DNA from: Amborella trichopoda
Taxonomy: Eukaryota; Streptophyta; Magnoliopsida; Amborellales; Amborellaceae
Length of the DNA stretch: 64,000 nt
Direction: 5' to 3'
NCBI RefSeq assembly: GCF_000471905.2
Contig: NW_006499436.1
Coordinates: 2,613,625 to 2,677,624 of the forward strand
Below, piece by piece: positions 1-15,000 of the stretch (the first letter of the stretch is position 1; every line of letters begins with the position of its first letter). The translations under genes were made by a program, and so were the position numbers. Under the pieces are notes generated by a model. It searched no databases. It was not told the DNA's origin and saw nothing but the letters and a program-made list of their open reading frames with translations.

Positions 1-30
1 AAAAATGCATTCTTTTTAATTGTTGTGCAG

Positions 31-3000
31 CTACATTGGTGGGCACGAATCTGAAGGACACTTTCTTTTGACAAATGAGGCCTATTCAATGTCAGTAAGT
101 CGCCATCGTATAAGAATATTTTGTTGCAAACCATTTTAGATTGGGAAAATACCATTAATAATGTCATGTTTATGATATACAATCACAGCCGGTGCATTAA
201 GTTCCTTTTCTCAAGACAGATGCTGGCGATGAGATGCAGTTCTGATGAGGTATGATCACATTGGAACTATGGTTCATCTCCGAAGTTAAGTCTTGAGAAT
301 GGATAATAGGTGCCTGAATTGTGTGTTGTTATCAGGGAGTTACTTGAACATATTGAGTGCCTGTGCCCGATATACCTGGGCTGCAAACTTGAGGTGATGC
401 AGAGTGACCTTATTTTTGCTGATGTAAGATTTATATATGTCAGTGATTCTTCAGATGATTTATTTTTTGAGATTTAATAATGCCTTCTCAATTGCATGGT
501 TGTTTTCTTGAATTATTCTGAGCTTTCTTTGAGGGTCTGTATCCAAGTTCTTATATGCAATATAATGCTATCAGTAGATTGCTTCCAAATAGTTTTATGT
601 TCTTAAATCCATATGAGGCTTGTGTAATAATGATGGAACTTAGTTCCTGGCTATCCTGAGTTCCAAATATTTCACTACTTTTGGTTTCGGACTTATTATT
701 GCAATAGCAATAGTGGAAAAACTTTTAAGCTTCAAAAAAAATAGTGGAAAAACTTCCCTAATAAGGAAGTACATAGTTGGTTAGTTTAGAGAACGATGAG
801 GGGCTGGAAAGAGGCACAACTAGCATTAGGGGCTTGACAGTAAGGGGTTTATATGCGAGATAAATATGAGTACGGCTATTTTCAACCATGCACCAGTTTG
901 AAGTGGCAGTGGATGCCTTAGTCACCATGTTCTAGTGTTAGGGACTGGAAAGAGGCACAACTAGTATAAGTGGTTTGACATTGAGGGGTTTATATGCGAG
1001 ATAAATATGGGTACGGCTATTTTCAACCATGTACCAGTTCGAACTGGCGATGGATGCCTTATTGACCATGTTCTACTGTATGTTTTCCCTTCTGATTTAG
1101 TCGGTAATTTGAAATTCATTTACTTTATACAGTTATATTTTTCTCTCAGGTTTTCACATACCAATCCATTGCATCTGGATGTTTTCCCAAGCATTGCTCA
1201 GTTTGAAGGAGAAGTAGTTGCCATGACAGCTTCTCTACTTGGCAGCAAAGAGGAGGCTTCTGGAGGTCAAGTTTGCGGTAACATGACTTCAGGAGGAACT
1301 GAAAGTATATTGCTTGCTGTTAAGACCACTCGTGATTACATGAAAATAAAAAAGGGAATAAAAAAGCCAGAGATGTGAGTTAAATTTATTTTATGTTGTT
1401 TAGATAAGTTTTTGAATTTATGTGTGAGAAAACCTTAATTGAGAAAGGAAAGTACACTATAATCCTATGAACAAATGAAGTGATTGAAGGTTATTCGGAG
1501 CCAGTGGTAATTGCCATTGTTTCATGTCCTGTGCTGGAGGCTCCCATTCTATCTCGATCTCCATCAATCCATTGGAAACTGATGCCCCTTAGACCAGAGT
1601 CTTACATATCTATTGGACTATAGTTTTCATCTTGAGAATCGTTTGATCTTCGATTGTTACTTTTCTGAGTGCAGGGTGATTCCTGAATCTGCACATTCAG
1701 CATATGACAAGGCTGCACAATATTTTAACATTAAGCTGTGGCGGGTCCCTGTAAATGAAGAATTTCAGGCAGATGTCAAGAAGATAAGGCGTTCTATTAA
1801 CAAGAACACAATTATGGTAATGCATTCTGGGTCATACATGGAATTTTTTTTGATATTAGTCTTATAGGTGTGTATGGGTTTTATTTTTTTTTGATATTAG
1901 TCTTATAGGTGTGTATGGGTTTTTCTTGCGTGTATTCTTCTCGAACTGGTAATTTTTATAACTCTATATGCAAACATACTCTCTTTGATATTTGTTTATA
2001 TGCCGTGACCTTATTGATTTATTGTGCTAATAGTAGAGTTTTATATGATAAGACTTCTTCTTGTATTATTTTCCTATGAGAAAGCGAACTATGTGCTTGA
2101 TTGCTAGTGTCACAAATCAGGATTTTCTTGGAATATTTTAACAAGTCTTTTTTATTATAATGTCTATTAGCCCATCTTGCTCAATTGATTTTGTTGGAAC
2201 GGAACCAGGGAAACTTCACTGAAGATAAATAATGTGTAGTTTTAATTGCCGTGAACTTGATTAACTGAAATATCACGTTTTGAGCACTTTTTGAGAAATA
2301 AAAAAAAAGTTGTGAATTTCAAATAGCTGAGAATTCTCTGCGGTAGATTACGTAATGAATATCATGGATAAAGTGGTGAACTTGTTACAATTGCACTGTT
2401 TGATAAGAACAAGTAGCTCTATGTTGTTTCTCTTCTTCAGGAAAAAGTGCTGATAAGCTGATTTTCTTTGTCATGTATGGTAGATTTTGTTTACATGTAC
2501 TTTGATCGGTAAAAGTTAAAAAGATTAAGGATAAATGATTACAAAAATGTTTTAGTTTGTAGATATTGCTGATTGAGGAACAATATGATTAATCGTTGAC
2601 CTACACTGACTGATTAAATATTAAAGAAAGTTGAAATTTGTAACGAGTATTGATTGAGAAAATCCATTTGAGGGCATAGATGATTTGGGAGTGAGACATA
2701 AAAATGTCAAAGATTGATTTTACATTGGAACTCCCTCTAGACTGGGGAATCAGCACAAAGGGAAAGTCCAAATTCTGATTTATCGTAAGTCATTTAAATT
2801 CTCATTTTATCAAAGTGAGCTAAAACTGATTGAAAGGGCCAGTTTTACTGAAGGTGCATTATATTTTTAGAGAAATCTACTTATGATTTTGATTTTATTG
2901 AAGCTGACATGCGGCTTTGTTTTGTACTTTTTTTTTTTAAACTGTGGAATTGTTTCTTGAAACTTTTGATCAGGTTTTTTAATACTTAACTTCTCATATC

Positions 3001-6000
3001 TTCATCTTTTCTTTAGAATGCTATCCTGTTATATTATCATCTTTAAGAAGAAAATACTTATGTGTTGGTTGCACTAACATTACTTTTGCTGCATGGCTTA
3101 GTTTTGTGACATTTGTTCAGGATAAATGCTCTATACTTCTATAATCACTGGTGACATTCATGCATAGAACTTAACTGGACTTGCTTTTCTTGTTTGTTCA
3201 GATTGTTGGATCTGCACCAGGGTTTCCTCATGGTATTATTGATCCTATAGAAGTATGTGAGTTCTTATTAATTGGTACTATGGTTTGATTTTCTTTTTTG
3301 ATCAGTATTATAGTTTTATTTTCTTTCCTGTACTATTATCTTGGAAACTTTCATATGAAGCCTACTTCCATTTGTCTTATCATTAGAACAACACTAAAAC
3401 AACTCAAACACAGGAACTTGGAGAATTGGCATTGAATTTTGGTATTTGTTTTCACGTGGACCTATGTCTTGGTGGTTTTGTGTTGCCTTTTGCTCGCAAG
3501 TTAGGGTAAGTTGCTTGGATTGATTTAAATAGTGTTCCATGTACATTTCCATAATATGCTTTATTTTATGTTACTGCTTGCATGACTGCTATATCTAGCT
3601 TTTCAAAATGGGAATGGAAAAAACATACCGGATTCTATTTTGCATGAACAATATTTTCTTAGTCTCTTGTTACCATTTTGTCTTTCATGGCTCTTATGTG
3701 CAAAGGTCAATTCCATCTCCAGTACCAAGTTTCATACCATTTGTTTGGTAAAATAAAATACTTCTCTGCATTTTTTTCTCTTTCTTTTTCATAGCCAAGA
3801 AAGTCCCCGAAACATTCCAGACCTAGACAACCTTGACCAGACAACTTTCACCAACAAGTTGATAAGAACACATGGCAAACTCCCACCCTTCTTCTTGTAC
3901 CCTGTCTTGACTACCTGCCATATCCCTTGTCTGCTAAATTCCCAGATGCTACCTGACCTGATATTATTGTTTATGACCTTCGCATTCCTCAATACCCATG
4001 TCCAGTTGCCAACTCCTGATTTTATCATTTAAAGAAACTTTTGCAACTCAGCTCTTTTAGCCTCCTTTATATATGTTGTCCAACACACTGCATCACAAAT
4101 GTTTGAAGCTTTTAGCATAAGCCATAGAGGACATAATGCCCCTTACCACACCCCAAAAAAAAAGGAAACAAAGGACACAATACCTATATTTCAGGTGGTT
4201 CTTCGATCATTGTAACCGGAATCCATTTTGAGAAAGGCACCTTTCTTGTCGTACTTTTAAGTTACTGAAGTGTTAAATGCTTTGTTCTACCTCAACTTGT
4301 ATGTCCTAAAACACCCATCATCTCCTCAGATCCTCCATGAGCTGTTGTTTAGTTCCTTAGACACAAATATACTCTATTAGGGAACTTGTATGAAAGGAAT
4401 TCAATAGATGCGAGTTTAAGTATACATCATCCTCAGTAAACTATGTTAGGATACCTACACAACCATGGTGCTGTAATTTGTACCTTTAACTGCACACTGA
4501 AGTTGAAGTTGGAATAGAATAATTGGCTCGTTTACTTGAATCCTATCTTTGTAAATTTTACTCTTGACATCCATCTGTAGTGTTTAACTGCAAGGATTCT
4601 CTCTTGCATTTGATCTATTGTTGAGTTAATTGCTGGCCTTCCTATTTTTGTGATATTTTTTTTGCTAGGTACCCACTTCCATGTTTTGATTTTGCTGTTC
4701 AAGGAGTAACATCAATATCAGTAGACGTGCATAAGTATGGGTTAGGTCCAAAGGGAACAAGTGTGGTGCTTTATAGGAATCGTGAAATTCGAAAGGTAAT
4801 TTTGTAATACTTACATTTGTTAGATTTTAAGACGTTTTATGTTAAATTTAATTGCCATATAAAATAATTTAACAGCTTATCACATGTTCTTTCTCTAGTT
4901 AGCATGCCTTGCAATGACCATGTACTATATTTGAGGCGTATATACCTTGTAATTGTTTTTTGATGAAAAATAAGTCTCCTGTCAAACTAAGAACATGTCA
5001 TTTGATTGTTGCTTTCAACAGTTACACCATATTAGTTATATTGGTAGTTTTCTTCTAGGCATTATCTACAAGGAGTTTCTTTGTAGTTAATGCATAGAAG
5101 AAAGCTACCAGCATAAGAAAACTACGAGGAGTTTCCTTATATTTCACATGATTGGGTGTTGTTAAATTTCAGAGGGATCCTCTTCCTTTGTTCTGTTTTA
5201 TCAGTAGAGGGATGGTCTACTTGAATGGTGATACAAAATTTTCTATTGAAAAGGAATATAAGGAAGGGAATTTTGTACTTGCATAACTTCAAAATATGTA
5301 GTCATGTTTCGATCACTCCTACCATTTTTTATTGTTAAGCTCTACCGCCATTTAAAATAATTATGGATGATTTATCAGAAAAAGGAATAGTATAATTATG
5401 GACGATTAGTATGGTTGTCATCGATTGAACAGGCACAAGTGTTGGCTATCATTGCTCAAGTTACATTTCTTTCACTGAAAATTTATTTCCTGAATTTCTA
5501 TTAACTATCATGTTTCCGTACTTGCATTTGACTTGATTCATTTTATCTTTATGGAAAAGTTCCATTTGCATTTGTATGGTGTTTTCTAACTGGTTTGTTG
5601 TGTTTCTATTGGTGGCTATATTGAGGCGAATTGCTGTTTGGATCCACAGCACCAATTTGTTGCTGGTAAGTCAAATTCTTTCACATTTTGTTGTATTTGG
5701 TTCATGTTTATGGCCGAGGGAAATTGCTGTTAGAGAACTGGGAACTTAATGGTGTGATTAAAACTATAGTTGTTGGAAACGTCTGTGATTCCGAATCGTT
5801 TCTGGAATCGGAATCGACGAATCGCGTGTATCAGAAGTTTCGGAATCTAGGAATCGCTGTTTGTACGATTCGGATTTGAGAAAAATGATTCTCACTATTT
5901 CGGAATCGCGATTCAAAAAATTAGGAATCATGTTTCCTATTTGCAAGAATCGATGTCCCTTCATGTTGGAATCGCGTTTCATACTTATATGGAATCACAC

Positions 6001-9000
6001 ATGACCCCACTTGTTTCGGTGGTTACTGGAATCGTGATTCCTAAAAATATGGAATCATGATTCCTAAAAATATGGAATCATGATTCCTAAAATTCTGGAA
6101 TCGTTGTCCCCTTCAACTTGGAATCAACATTTCGGAATCATGATTCTCCTCATATTGGAATCGAGATTCTCCCCATACTAGAATTGCAAACCAATTCCCT
6201 CTGGTATATGAGAGAAGTATTCAGAAAATATATAAATTTACCCATTACTACAAGATCGAATTTTGGTCTGTATATACTCAGTCTAAGACTCCAAGTACTA
6301 ATGTCAACCTTTATGATATCTTTGTGGACAATCCCATACAATGGATAATTCCTCTTTGTTAATTGTAGTTTTGAGTCTTTTGACTTTTGAAAATTGAGTT
6401 ATTCAATTTTTATTCAATTTTTTTGATATTTAATGATTAATTTAACCTAAAACACCACACAGGGCACTTCGCTCATATCATTATTTTCTTATTTTACTTA
6501 AAGAAAATCATTTTATCCTCTTATTCAACTTGAAGAAATGACTGTGTCAATCATATATTAAACATTATTACATTAGTAGTTTATTATCCACGCCATTCAC
6601 CAAACATTATTAAATTTGAAGTAATATATTTTTTTAGTATTATTTATTCTTGGTAAGAGTTCTTAAAAAGTAACATGGAATGAAGGATGGAAATTAGTAA
6701 ATAAGATAATACAAAATTTTAATTATTATATTTTAAATTTTGATTTTATTGCCGTGTGCAATAACTTCAAATTCTCTCACGCTCTCATACATGTCGTGCT
6801 CACTTATGATTGAGCACACATTGAAGGGTTTCTGCTCTCCCTCTGCTCACATATTATTCATATTTTAAATTTTGATTTTATTGCCGTGTGCAACAACTTT
6901 AAATTCTCTCACGTGATTGAGCACACATCAAAGGGTTTCTGCTCTCCCTATGCTCACATTGCTTCCTGATAACATGAATGCTCACATTGCTTCCTGAGAA
7001 CATGAATTCGCAATTCCTTACTGCTTTGAACCAACGTTTAGCATAAGTAGAATCGCATTGTTGTGTAGCAAGGAATCACGATGTCTACGATATAGAAACT
7101 TGATTCCAAACAATATGGATTCGCAATTCCAAAAAAATTGGAATCAACATTTCTCACAAGCAGAATTGCATTCTTGTGTAGCTACGAATCACAAGGTCCT
7201 CGATATGGAATCTTGATTCCGGCAATCCAGGAATTGAGATTCCTAAACTAGGTGGAATCGCGTTCGGCAAAAAATGGAAATGTGATTCCTTTCTTTTAGA
7301 ATCGACTTTCACCCGAGGAGATGCCTAATCGAGATTCCGAAACGGAATCGCTACCCTCATAGGCGATTTAGGTAACTATAATTAAAACTATACTAAAGAA
7401 AGAGAAAATCCCACACGTGTCCTTAGGACTACATATGCAAAAATATTCACACTCTACATTCCCTTTCCAGTTGGTGCATGTATGTCGTGCATACAGAACT
7501 TGCATATAATGCTATGAAGACTGTTGATCCACTGGCTTGGTAAAAGTATCGGCTAGTTGAATTTTAGGTCCTTTTATGTGCAGTGGGTATTATAATGGCT
7601 ACCACTTTGCCCTAGTAACCATCACCTTTGATGTGCTTTGTGTTCTCATGGAGGGCAGGATTAGTGGTGATCGGGATTGTAGCTTGGTTATCAAATGCAT
7701 AGGTATAGGCAATGTGATATGCGCTCACATATTGCTTGAGAGTCCCATAGCCATCAAAGCTCACATACTGATGCCATGACTGGATATTATGGTTGTGCAC
7801 TGCACTGTGTGACTAGACTTCGCTTTCCAAGTAACCAAAATTTCTCCCGCCATGGTGCAATAACTAGTAGTTGATTGGCAATCAATTGGGCAATCTGCCA
7901 ATTTGGCATCTGTCTAACTGAATAAATCAATAGAAGAATTATGTCTTAATAGTAGCCCCTTATCAGGAGTAACTCTGAGGTTACTCAAAATGTGTGTAAC
8001 TGTCCCTAAATGTGAAGATTGTGGAGTTCGCGTAAACTGGCTGACGCTGCTAACTATGTAAGGGACATCAGATCATATGATGGTCAAATAAATGAGGCTA
8101 CCAACCAGCCTCTAGTCCATGCCTACTTGATAATCATTTCCATACGTCACGATGAAACCTTGGATACAATTCTGGCCTTGTATCATTGAATTCTTCCATT
8201 CAGTGTAAACTTTAGCTCAAGCCTATCGGCTCCATATGGCCTTCTTTCTAGAGTGGAGATCCACCATGTCTTGTGTACCATTTTCCTCAAGAGCTTAGGT
8301 TTCTTTCTCCATTACTGTTTCTTCAATTTGAGTTTTTTGATGGCTTCCTCAAAAGTTATGGGTTCTCAGACAGAATGAACAAGAGCCACCTAGTGAGGAA
8401 AGTTCGGTCCTTGTGGATTTATGAGGAGGGGTAGGGATCATCAGTGGCTACGACATCTTAAATAATGGGTTGCCTTGATCTTCTTGAAGAGGTCAATATG
8501 GGCCTTTTTGTGATCTCATGTTTGCTACACTAAGGTGTGGATGATGGCACTATCTCTAGTTCTTCTAGTAGAGGTAAATCCAAACTATGATGCTTCCCCT
8601 GACTCTCAACCTGAATATTGGGATTCTCTTGAAATATTGGGATTCTCTTGAAAATAACCGACTTTTTCAAGAAAGGTTACATGCCATGAGCAGTGTTACA
8701 TGAACATTGACAGGTGTCGATATTTAGTATGTATCCAAGTGTCTAGTACATGAGGCAAAAACCTAGTCCCTACTACTTTTCCGACACGTCTGTAAAGGTG
8801 AGTAAGAGAGTATAAATATATAAAAATACATATCCAAGTGTCTAGTACATGGGGCAAAAGACCTAGTCCCTAGTACTTCTGCGACATGTTTGTAGATATA
8901 TAATATAGTATCCAATTGTCATCCCAAAAGTATGTTGGCAGCACAGGAGCGCTAATGCTTCATACCCTAGTGTTTTTTAAGGTTCAAATCCTATATTGAA

Positions 9001-12000
9001 TAGCTTTTAATATTAAAAACTCTACCCTACGTAGCCTACAAGATTTCAATGGCTTTTTATATTATAAAACCTCTACCCCATGTGGCTTACGAGATTTGAA
9101 TCCATTGAAATCCCCACATGGCTTACAAGATTTTAATTCCTGTAAACCTCCATATGGAATACAAGGCTTGAATCCTTTGAAAATTGGGCCCCAAAAACCA
9201 AAGTAATGAGTAGGAATGAAAACTTAGATAGAAGAGCAAACAACATGCCATTCTACTCGGTAAAACGTCAATGCTTTTATGATATGAAATAGTAAGCTAT
9301 ATGTAAGACGCATTAGAATCGCCTCTCTCCTCAACTCTTCTTCATCTCCATGAAGATCATTTCTTGGAATATCAGTGGGTTGGGTCACCCGAACAAAAGG
9401 ACCGCCATTAAGGACCTGTCTTCCAAACACTGTCCCCTCATTCTAGCCTTAATTAAAACCAAGTGTCCTGAACCATCCCTACTCCAAGTTCGCCAGATTT
9501 GGGGTAGATGCCCTTTGCCAGTGGGTTGCTCTACCCGCTGAAGGGGCATCCGGGGTATCTGGGTTATTTGGGAACCCACTGACCACACGCTTGTTTCCTC
9601 GTTTGTGGGGGAATTCTCTGTCTCTATCCTGCTGTCCAAGGTATCCGACGGCCTGGAATGGAAATTCACGGCAGTTTACGGCCCTGCACTTCCACGATTA
9701 GACCACGCCTCTGGTCTGAACTGGACCATGTCGCGCCTCTCCCCCACCCTATATGGTGCTTGGGTGGGAATTTTAATACAACTCGATGCTCTTTCAAGAG
9801 TAATTCCAGCTCGCGTATATCTCAGGGGATGGTTGACTTTTCGAACTTCATCACTAGGAACGAGTTGCTTGACATCCCCCTTCAAGGTAACAAGTTTACC
9901 TGGTCAAGCCATTCCTCTCAGCCTGTCCTCTCTAAATTGGATAGGTTCCTGTTTTCTCTGGACTGGGAAGAAATTTTCCTTGGTTCTCATGCCCTAACCT
10001 TGCCTAAACCGACTTCTGATCATTGCCCCATTCTTCGGTCTACCATTCCGGTTAATAGGGGCCCTAAACCGTTTAGGTTCGAGCTGGCTTGGATAGAAGA
10101 AACGTCCCTTTCCATGTTGCTACCTTCCTGGTGGACTTCTTTTTTAGCCCAGGTCAGCGGAAGAGTTGGCTTCAGACTTCAGTCAAAACTTTAGATACTC
10201 AAGGCCATCCTTAAGTCCTGGAGTAAGACTGTCCTAGGAAATTATAACCTTATCATGCCTGACCTCCTAAAGAAAATACAAGTTTTGGATAGCCTAGAAG
10301 AATCCCGCCCCCTCTCTTCTCCTGAAGCTGACCTCAGAACCCAGTCCAAACTAGACTTCCTCTCCACCCTGAAAAAGGAGGAGATCTATTGGTATCAGAG
10401 ATCTAGGGTCAACTGGCTCAAAACTGGAGACCACAATACCCTCTTCTTCCACAGGATTGCTAATTGTCGTAGGAGGGATAATTCTATCTCGTCCATCAAA
10501 GTTAACGACCGTCTCCTGGAACAGCCGATCGAGATTGAAGTAGCAATCATCTCTTACTTCCAGAATCTTTATACTGGTCCCTCCGGCCCTAAACCTTCCA
10601 TCGTCGGCCTGGACTTTTTGTCTCTCTTTGATGATCAGGCCATGTGGTTAGAGCGCCCTTACCTCGAAGAGGAAATTCTCAAAGCTCTGGATGATCTGGC
10701 TAAAGACAAAGAAGCCCCTGGTCCCGACGGTTTTTCGGTGGCCCCCTTCAAGTCCTTTTGGGAGACCTTTTGGTCAGTTTTTTTGAATTTCTTCACTGAG
10801 TTCTTCAGCGAGGGATTTTTAACAAATCCATCAACGCTACGTTCTTCACTCTGGTCCCTAATGTTGAAGGGCGGAGGCACTTAAGGATTTCCGTCCTATA
10901 AGTTTGCTCAACTCCTCCTATGAAATTCTGTGAAAGGTTTTAGCCTCTCGGCTCTAACAGGTTCTACCCTCGGTCATATCCCCCTTGCAGTCAGCCTTTA
11001 TCAAAAATAGACAAATCCTTGAAGAGGTTTTGATAGCAAACGAATGTATCCATTTTAGACACCTTGGTAAAAAACTTGGTTTCATTTTTAAGATCGACTG
11101 GGAGAAGGCTTAACACCACGTTAACTGGTCGGTTTTAAATGAGACTTTGACCCTATGGGCTTTCGTGATTGCTGGAGAAAATTGATGCGGGGGTGTTTTT
11201 CACACCCAACTTTCTCTATCCTTATCAATGGGTCTCCCAAAGGGTACTTCCAGTCCTCTAGAGGCCTGCGGCAAGGGGATCCGTTGTCCCCCTTCCTTTT
11301 TGCGATCTTAGTCGAAGTTTTCAGCCGATCTCTCGGCCGCCTTTACCATGCTAACCTTCTCTCTGGTTTTGGCTCCTCTAGAAGTGGGCCCACTGTGTCG
11401 CATCTGCAATATGCAGACGACACCTTGGTCTTCCTTGAGGCCTCCCCCCCTAGAGGTGGAAAATCTCAGAATATACCTCGAAGTGTTTCCAAAGGGCCAT
11501 AGGTTTCAAGGTAAACATGGCGAAATCTAAGATGATGGGTGTTGCCATCACCCCTAACCTTATCAGAGGCCTTATTCCGGGATGGGAATGCAAGGTGGAG
11601 GATCTACCCACTTCTTACTTGGGCCTCCCCTTAGGACTGGGAAACCCAAAAAGAACAACTAGTCCATCGTCTTAGACAAGGTTGACAGGAGGTTGGCTGG
11701 TTGGAAAGGGCGGTACCTATCCTAAGCAGGTAGGACCACTCTTATCAAAGCTACTCTAACCAATGCACCGGTATTATGATGTCTCTTTTCCACCTTCCAG
11801 CCTCGGTGGCCAATTGACTGGATCAGCTTTTGAGGAACTTTCTCTGGTCAGGTCAAGCTGATAAAAGCTAGTTCCATCTCATTTCCTGGGATAATATTCT
11901 TTAGGGGCTGGGAATCAGAAACTTGAGAAAACACAACATAGCCCTCTTAGGGAAATGGTGGTGGCGTTTGGCCACCCAATCTGATTCTCTATGGGCGCAA

Positions 12001-15000
12001 GTTCTTCGGAATAAGTACCATGTCCCGGCCCCTTCGTCGATCCCAGACCACAGATCTTGGTCCAATGCTTCAGGGGTGTGGAGGTTTCTTACGGTTTCCC
12101 TTTCTTCTTTCAGGAAACACTTAAGATTCTGCTCTAGAGAGGGAACTAGAGTGAGGTTTTGGACGGATTTATGGTTAGGTGATGCCCCCTTAAAGGATTC
12201 CCATCCCTTATTGTTCTCTGTTGCGAGGAATAGAGAAGCAACAGTTGAGGACGAGTTCAGACTTGAAGGTGGTAGGAGACGTTGGAACCCCTCTTTTAGA
12301 ACGAACCTTTCTGAGGACGAATCTCTTCAATTTCTCTCTCTCTCGTCACTGCTCTTCAACACCTTCATCCCGATCCAGGGGAGGGACAAGTTGGTGTGGT
12401 CCCTTGCCCCCTTTGGGGATTTCAACGTTACTTCCTTCTACAAAAGCCTCATCCAACTCCCCACTTTCCCCCTCAATCCTGACCCTCGCACTAGTCTGGA
12501 AGACCATTGCTCCCCAAAGGTGCAAACCTTTAACTGGATCGCAGGATCAAACAGGGCACTCACAGTGGATCAACTTCAAAGGAAAGGTATCCCTATTCCC
12601 AATAGGTGTGCCATGTGTTTAAACCAAGAGGAATCCAATAACCACCTCTTCCTACACTGTAAAGTGGCCCATGAGATTTGGAGCCTACTCCTTCAACAGT
12701 TTCGGGTGCTTTGGGTCTTACCTTCGATAGTAAAAGATCTTTTCGTGTTAAATTTGGCTGCGCACTGGTCGAAAGCAGGTAGAATCCTTAGGAAAGCTAT
12801 TGTGAAGCAACAATTTGGACCATTTGGAATGAAAGAAACGGCCGTATTTTTCGGGGAGAGTCCATCCCTGCTCCTTTGTTATTCTTGAAAGTTACCTCCT
12901 TGGTAACATTTTGGGACGCTAACCAACCCTGGTTCAAAGGCATTCATAGGGACTCCTTCAGCCGGAATTGGGAGCAGATTTTATTCCATTACCCAAAGAA
13001 AAACAAAGTTAATCCTGTTTGGACGGTTCCTCCCCAAGGAACTATCAAACTCAATTTTGACGGCTGCTCTTTAGTCAACCCTGGTCATGCGGGGATAGGA
13101 AGGGTCTTTAGAGACCATCTTCAAAACGTCCTCTTCTCCTTCTCTGAATACATTGGGGTCCATGATTCGCAGTTCGCAGCATCTATGGCTCTCCTTTGAG
13201 GCATTCAAAGCTTCGATCAGTCTTGGGGACAGTCTTTCTTTGTGGAGGGTGATGTCAAGAACATTATTTCTTGGGCTTCGAAGATAGCTCCTCCCCCTTG
13301 GTACCTCTTACCCATTTGTGATGAAATCGAATACCTCTGCAGGGATAAGCAAATCTTATGGACGCCTATCTCAACGACGTTGAACGGGTTTGCCAATTTA
13401 CTAGCTAAGGACGGAGCCAAGGCCTGCGCTGAAGATTAGTCTTGTTATGGGCTTTATGCTTAGCTCAAAGGGACTGTGCCTTTTGTTTGCTTCTCATCCT
13501 CGTTCCCTTTGTATCTTTTTTGTACACTTACACTTTACTTTGTAAGGGGAATTCTTATAACCCCATTTTGATTACGGTCTGTTGACCCATTTTTTACCAG
13601 AAGTCCTAGGTTTTACGCACTCTTGGATTGCCTTTTCTTCTCTTGTATCTATCTCTCTTTATCAATACAAATGTTAACAGTTATAAAAAAAAAAGACACA
13701 TTAGAAGAAAGTGTTGACACAGTACTAAAATTTAATGACATCATCGATACGTACGGGCAAGTCTCTAAATGCATGTTGGGGAGTGTTGACATATTTCAAA
13801 GTATCAACTGTGTTGACACGCGACACTAAAGAAAATCCCAAGTAGCGAGGTAACACTGGCCTTGAAACATAGTGTTTCTTTTTCTTTGGGTCACAAGACT
13901 TGTACCCTTTTGGAGTAAGAGAATAACCCAAGGAAGCACAATTGAGTGTGCACCTACTTTTCCCTAGCTGTTTCATCAAGGTGTACAAAACATGTGTGCA
14001 TCTGAAGACATGCAAATGAGAAAAATTGGATACTTTCCTAGTTAATTTTTCAACAGAACTATGTTGGCCAGGAACTTTAAAAAAGAAAAAGGAAACACTT
14101 TTTATAACATAAGCTGACACAATAAGAGGAAAATGCTAAAAGGTTTGAGGAACATGGTGCTTGTGAGAAATCATGTTTTGAAAAGATGTTTATAGAAAGT
14201 ACTCCAAATATGGAAAATAACCGGAGGAACAAAATTACGTAGACATTCACCAATATTTAAGGAAGGGCTCTTGATGCTCGTGGGCAGTGTGTTACAATTT
14301 GCATCTGACTTCTAAAGAAAACAAAGCCAGAGGAAGGCCTTCGATTGGTAATTCCCGAAAATACCAGATAAAAAATAAGAAAACAAGACAAGAAGCAAAA
14401 TCTATTGGCTGTAACCCGACGAATTGCATATGCCTCAATTAACAAGGGAGAATACGAAGTCCCTACGCATTGCGTATGACATCAGTTTACGAGAGACAGG
14501 ACAATGTTTTTGCTCTAACTACTTTCTTAACACTCACTCTCACAAGGTTCCTCTTAAGTTTTTCTCAACATTCTCTCTCAAAAGGTGGTTTCTCGCTTTG
14601 GTATTGTTTGCTTGCTTCCAAGCAAAAAGGGCTGTCAAGGTTTAGCTCTCCAAAGGAGTAACTCAAATGATTTCCCTCTTCAATGCCTAAGCAAAGGGAT
14701 ATGTATGGGCCTTAGAGAGGGTTGGTTAGGGTTTATTGAATGACCTGGGGAGCATGTTTAGGGTAAAAATGAAATAAATTACCCCTCAAAATATAATGAG
14801 TCAGCCGTCTCTGAGTCCACCGGCGGTCTGGCTGTTTATGTTGACAATGGTCTATTGCAACTCAGATCGCTCCAAGTTGGGGCTTAGTTGTGCCAAACTT
14901 TGTTAATGATGAGGTGAGAAATTGAGTTAGGCAACCTTTGGCTCAAGTCTCATGCAAGAACACATTTTATTATTAGAGATTCTGTCAAGTCACCTTGCTC

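Noticed and set aside
91-98. Alternative donor GTAAGT four bases downstream of lyase exon 1 end
   Set aside because: Using it would put the join to exon 2 out of frame; GTCAGT at 91 keeps the conserved reading.
1007-1149. In-frame upstream ATG extension of lyase exon 2
   Set aside because: The sequence before 1150 belongs to the 140-bp tandem repeat and a TCTCTCAG acceptor fits the conserved junction, so the ATG at 1007 is not the start.
9385-9885. Minus-strand open frames over the LINE endonuclease
   Set aside because: They are shadows of the sense endonuclease coding sequence.
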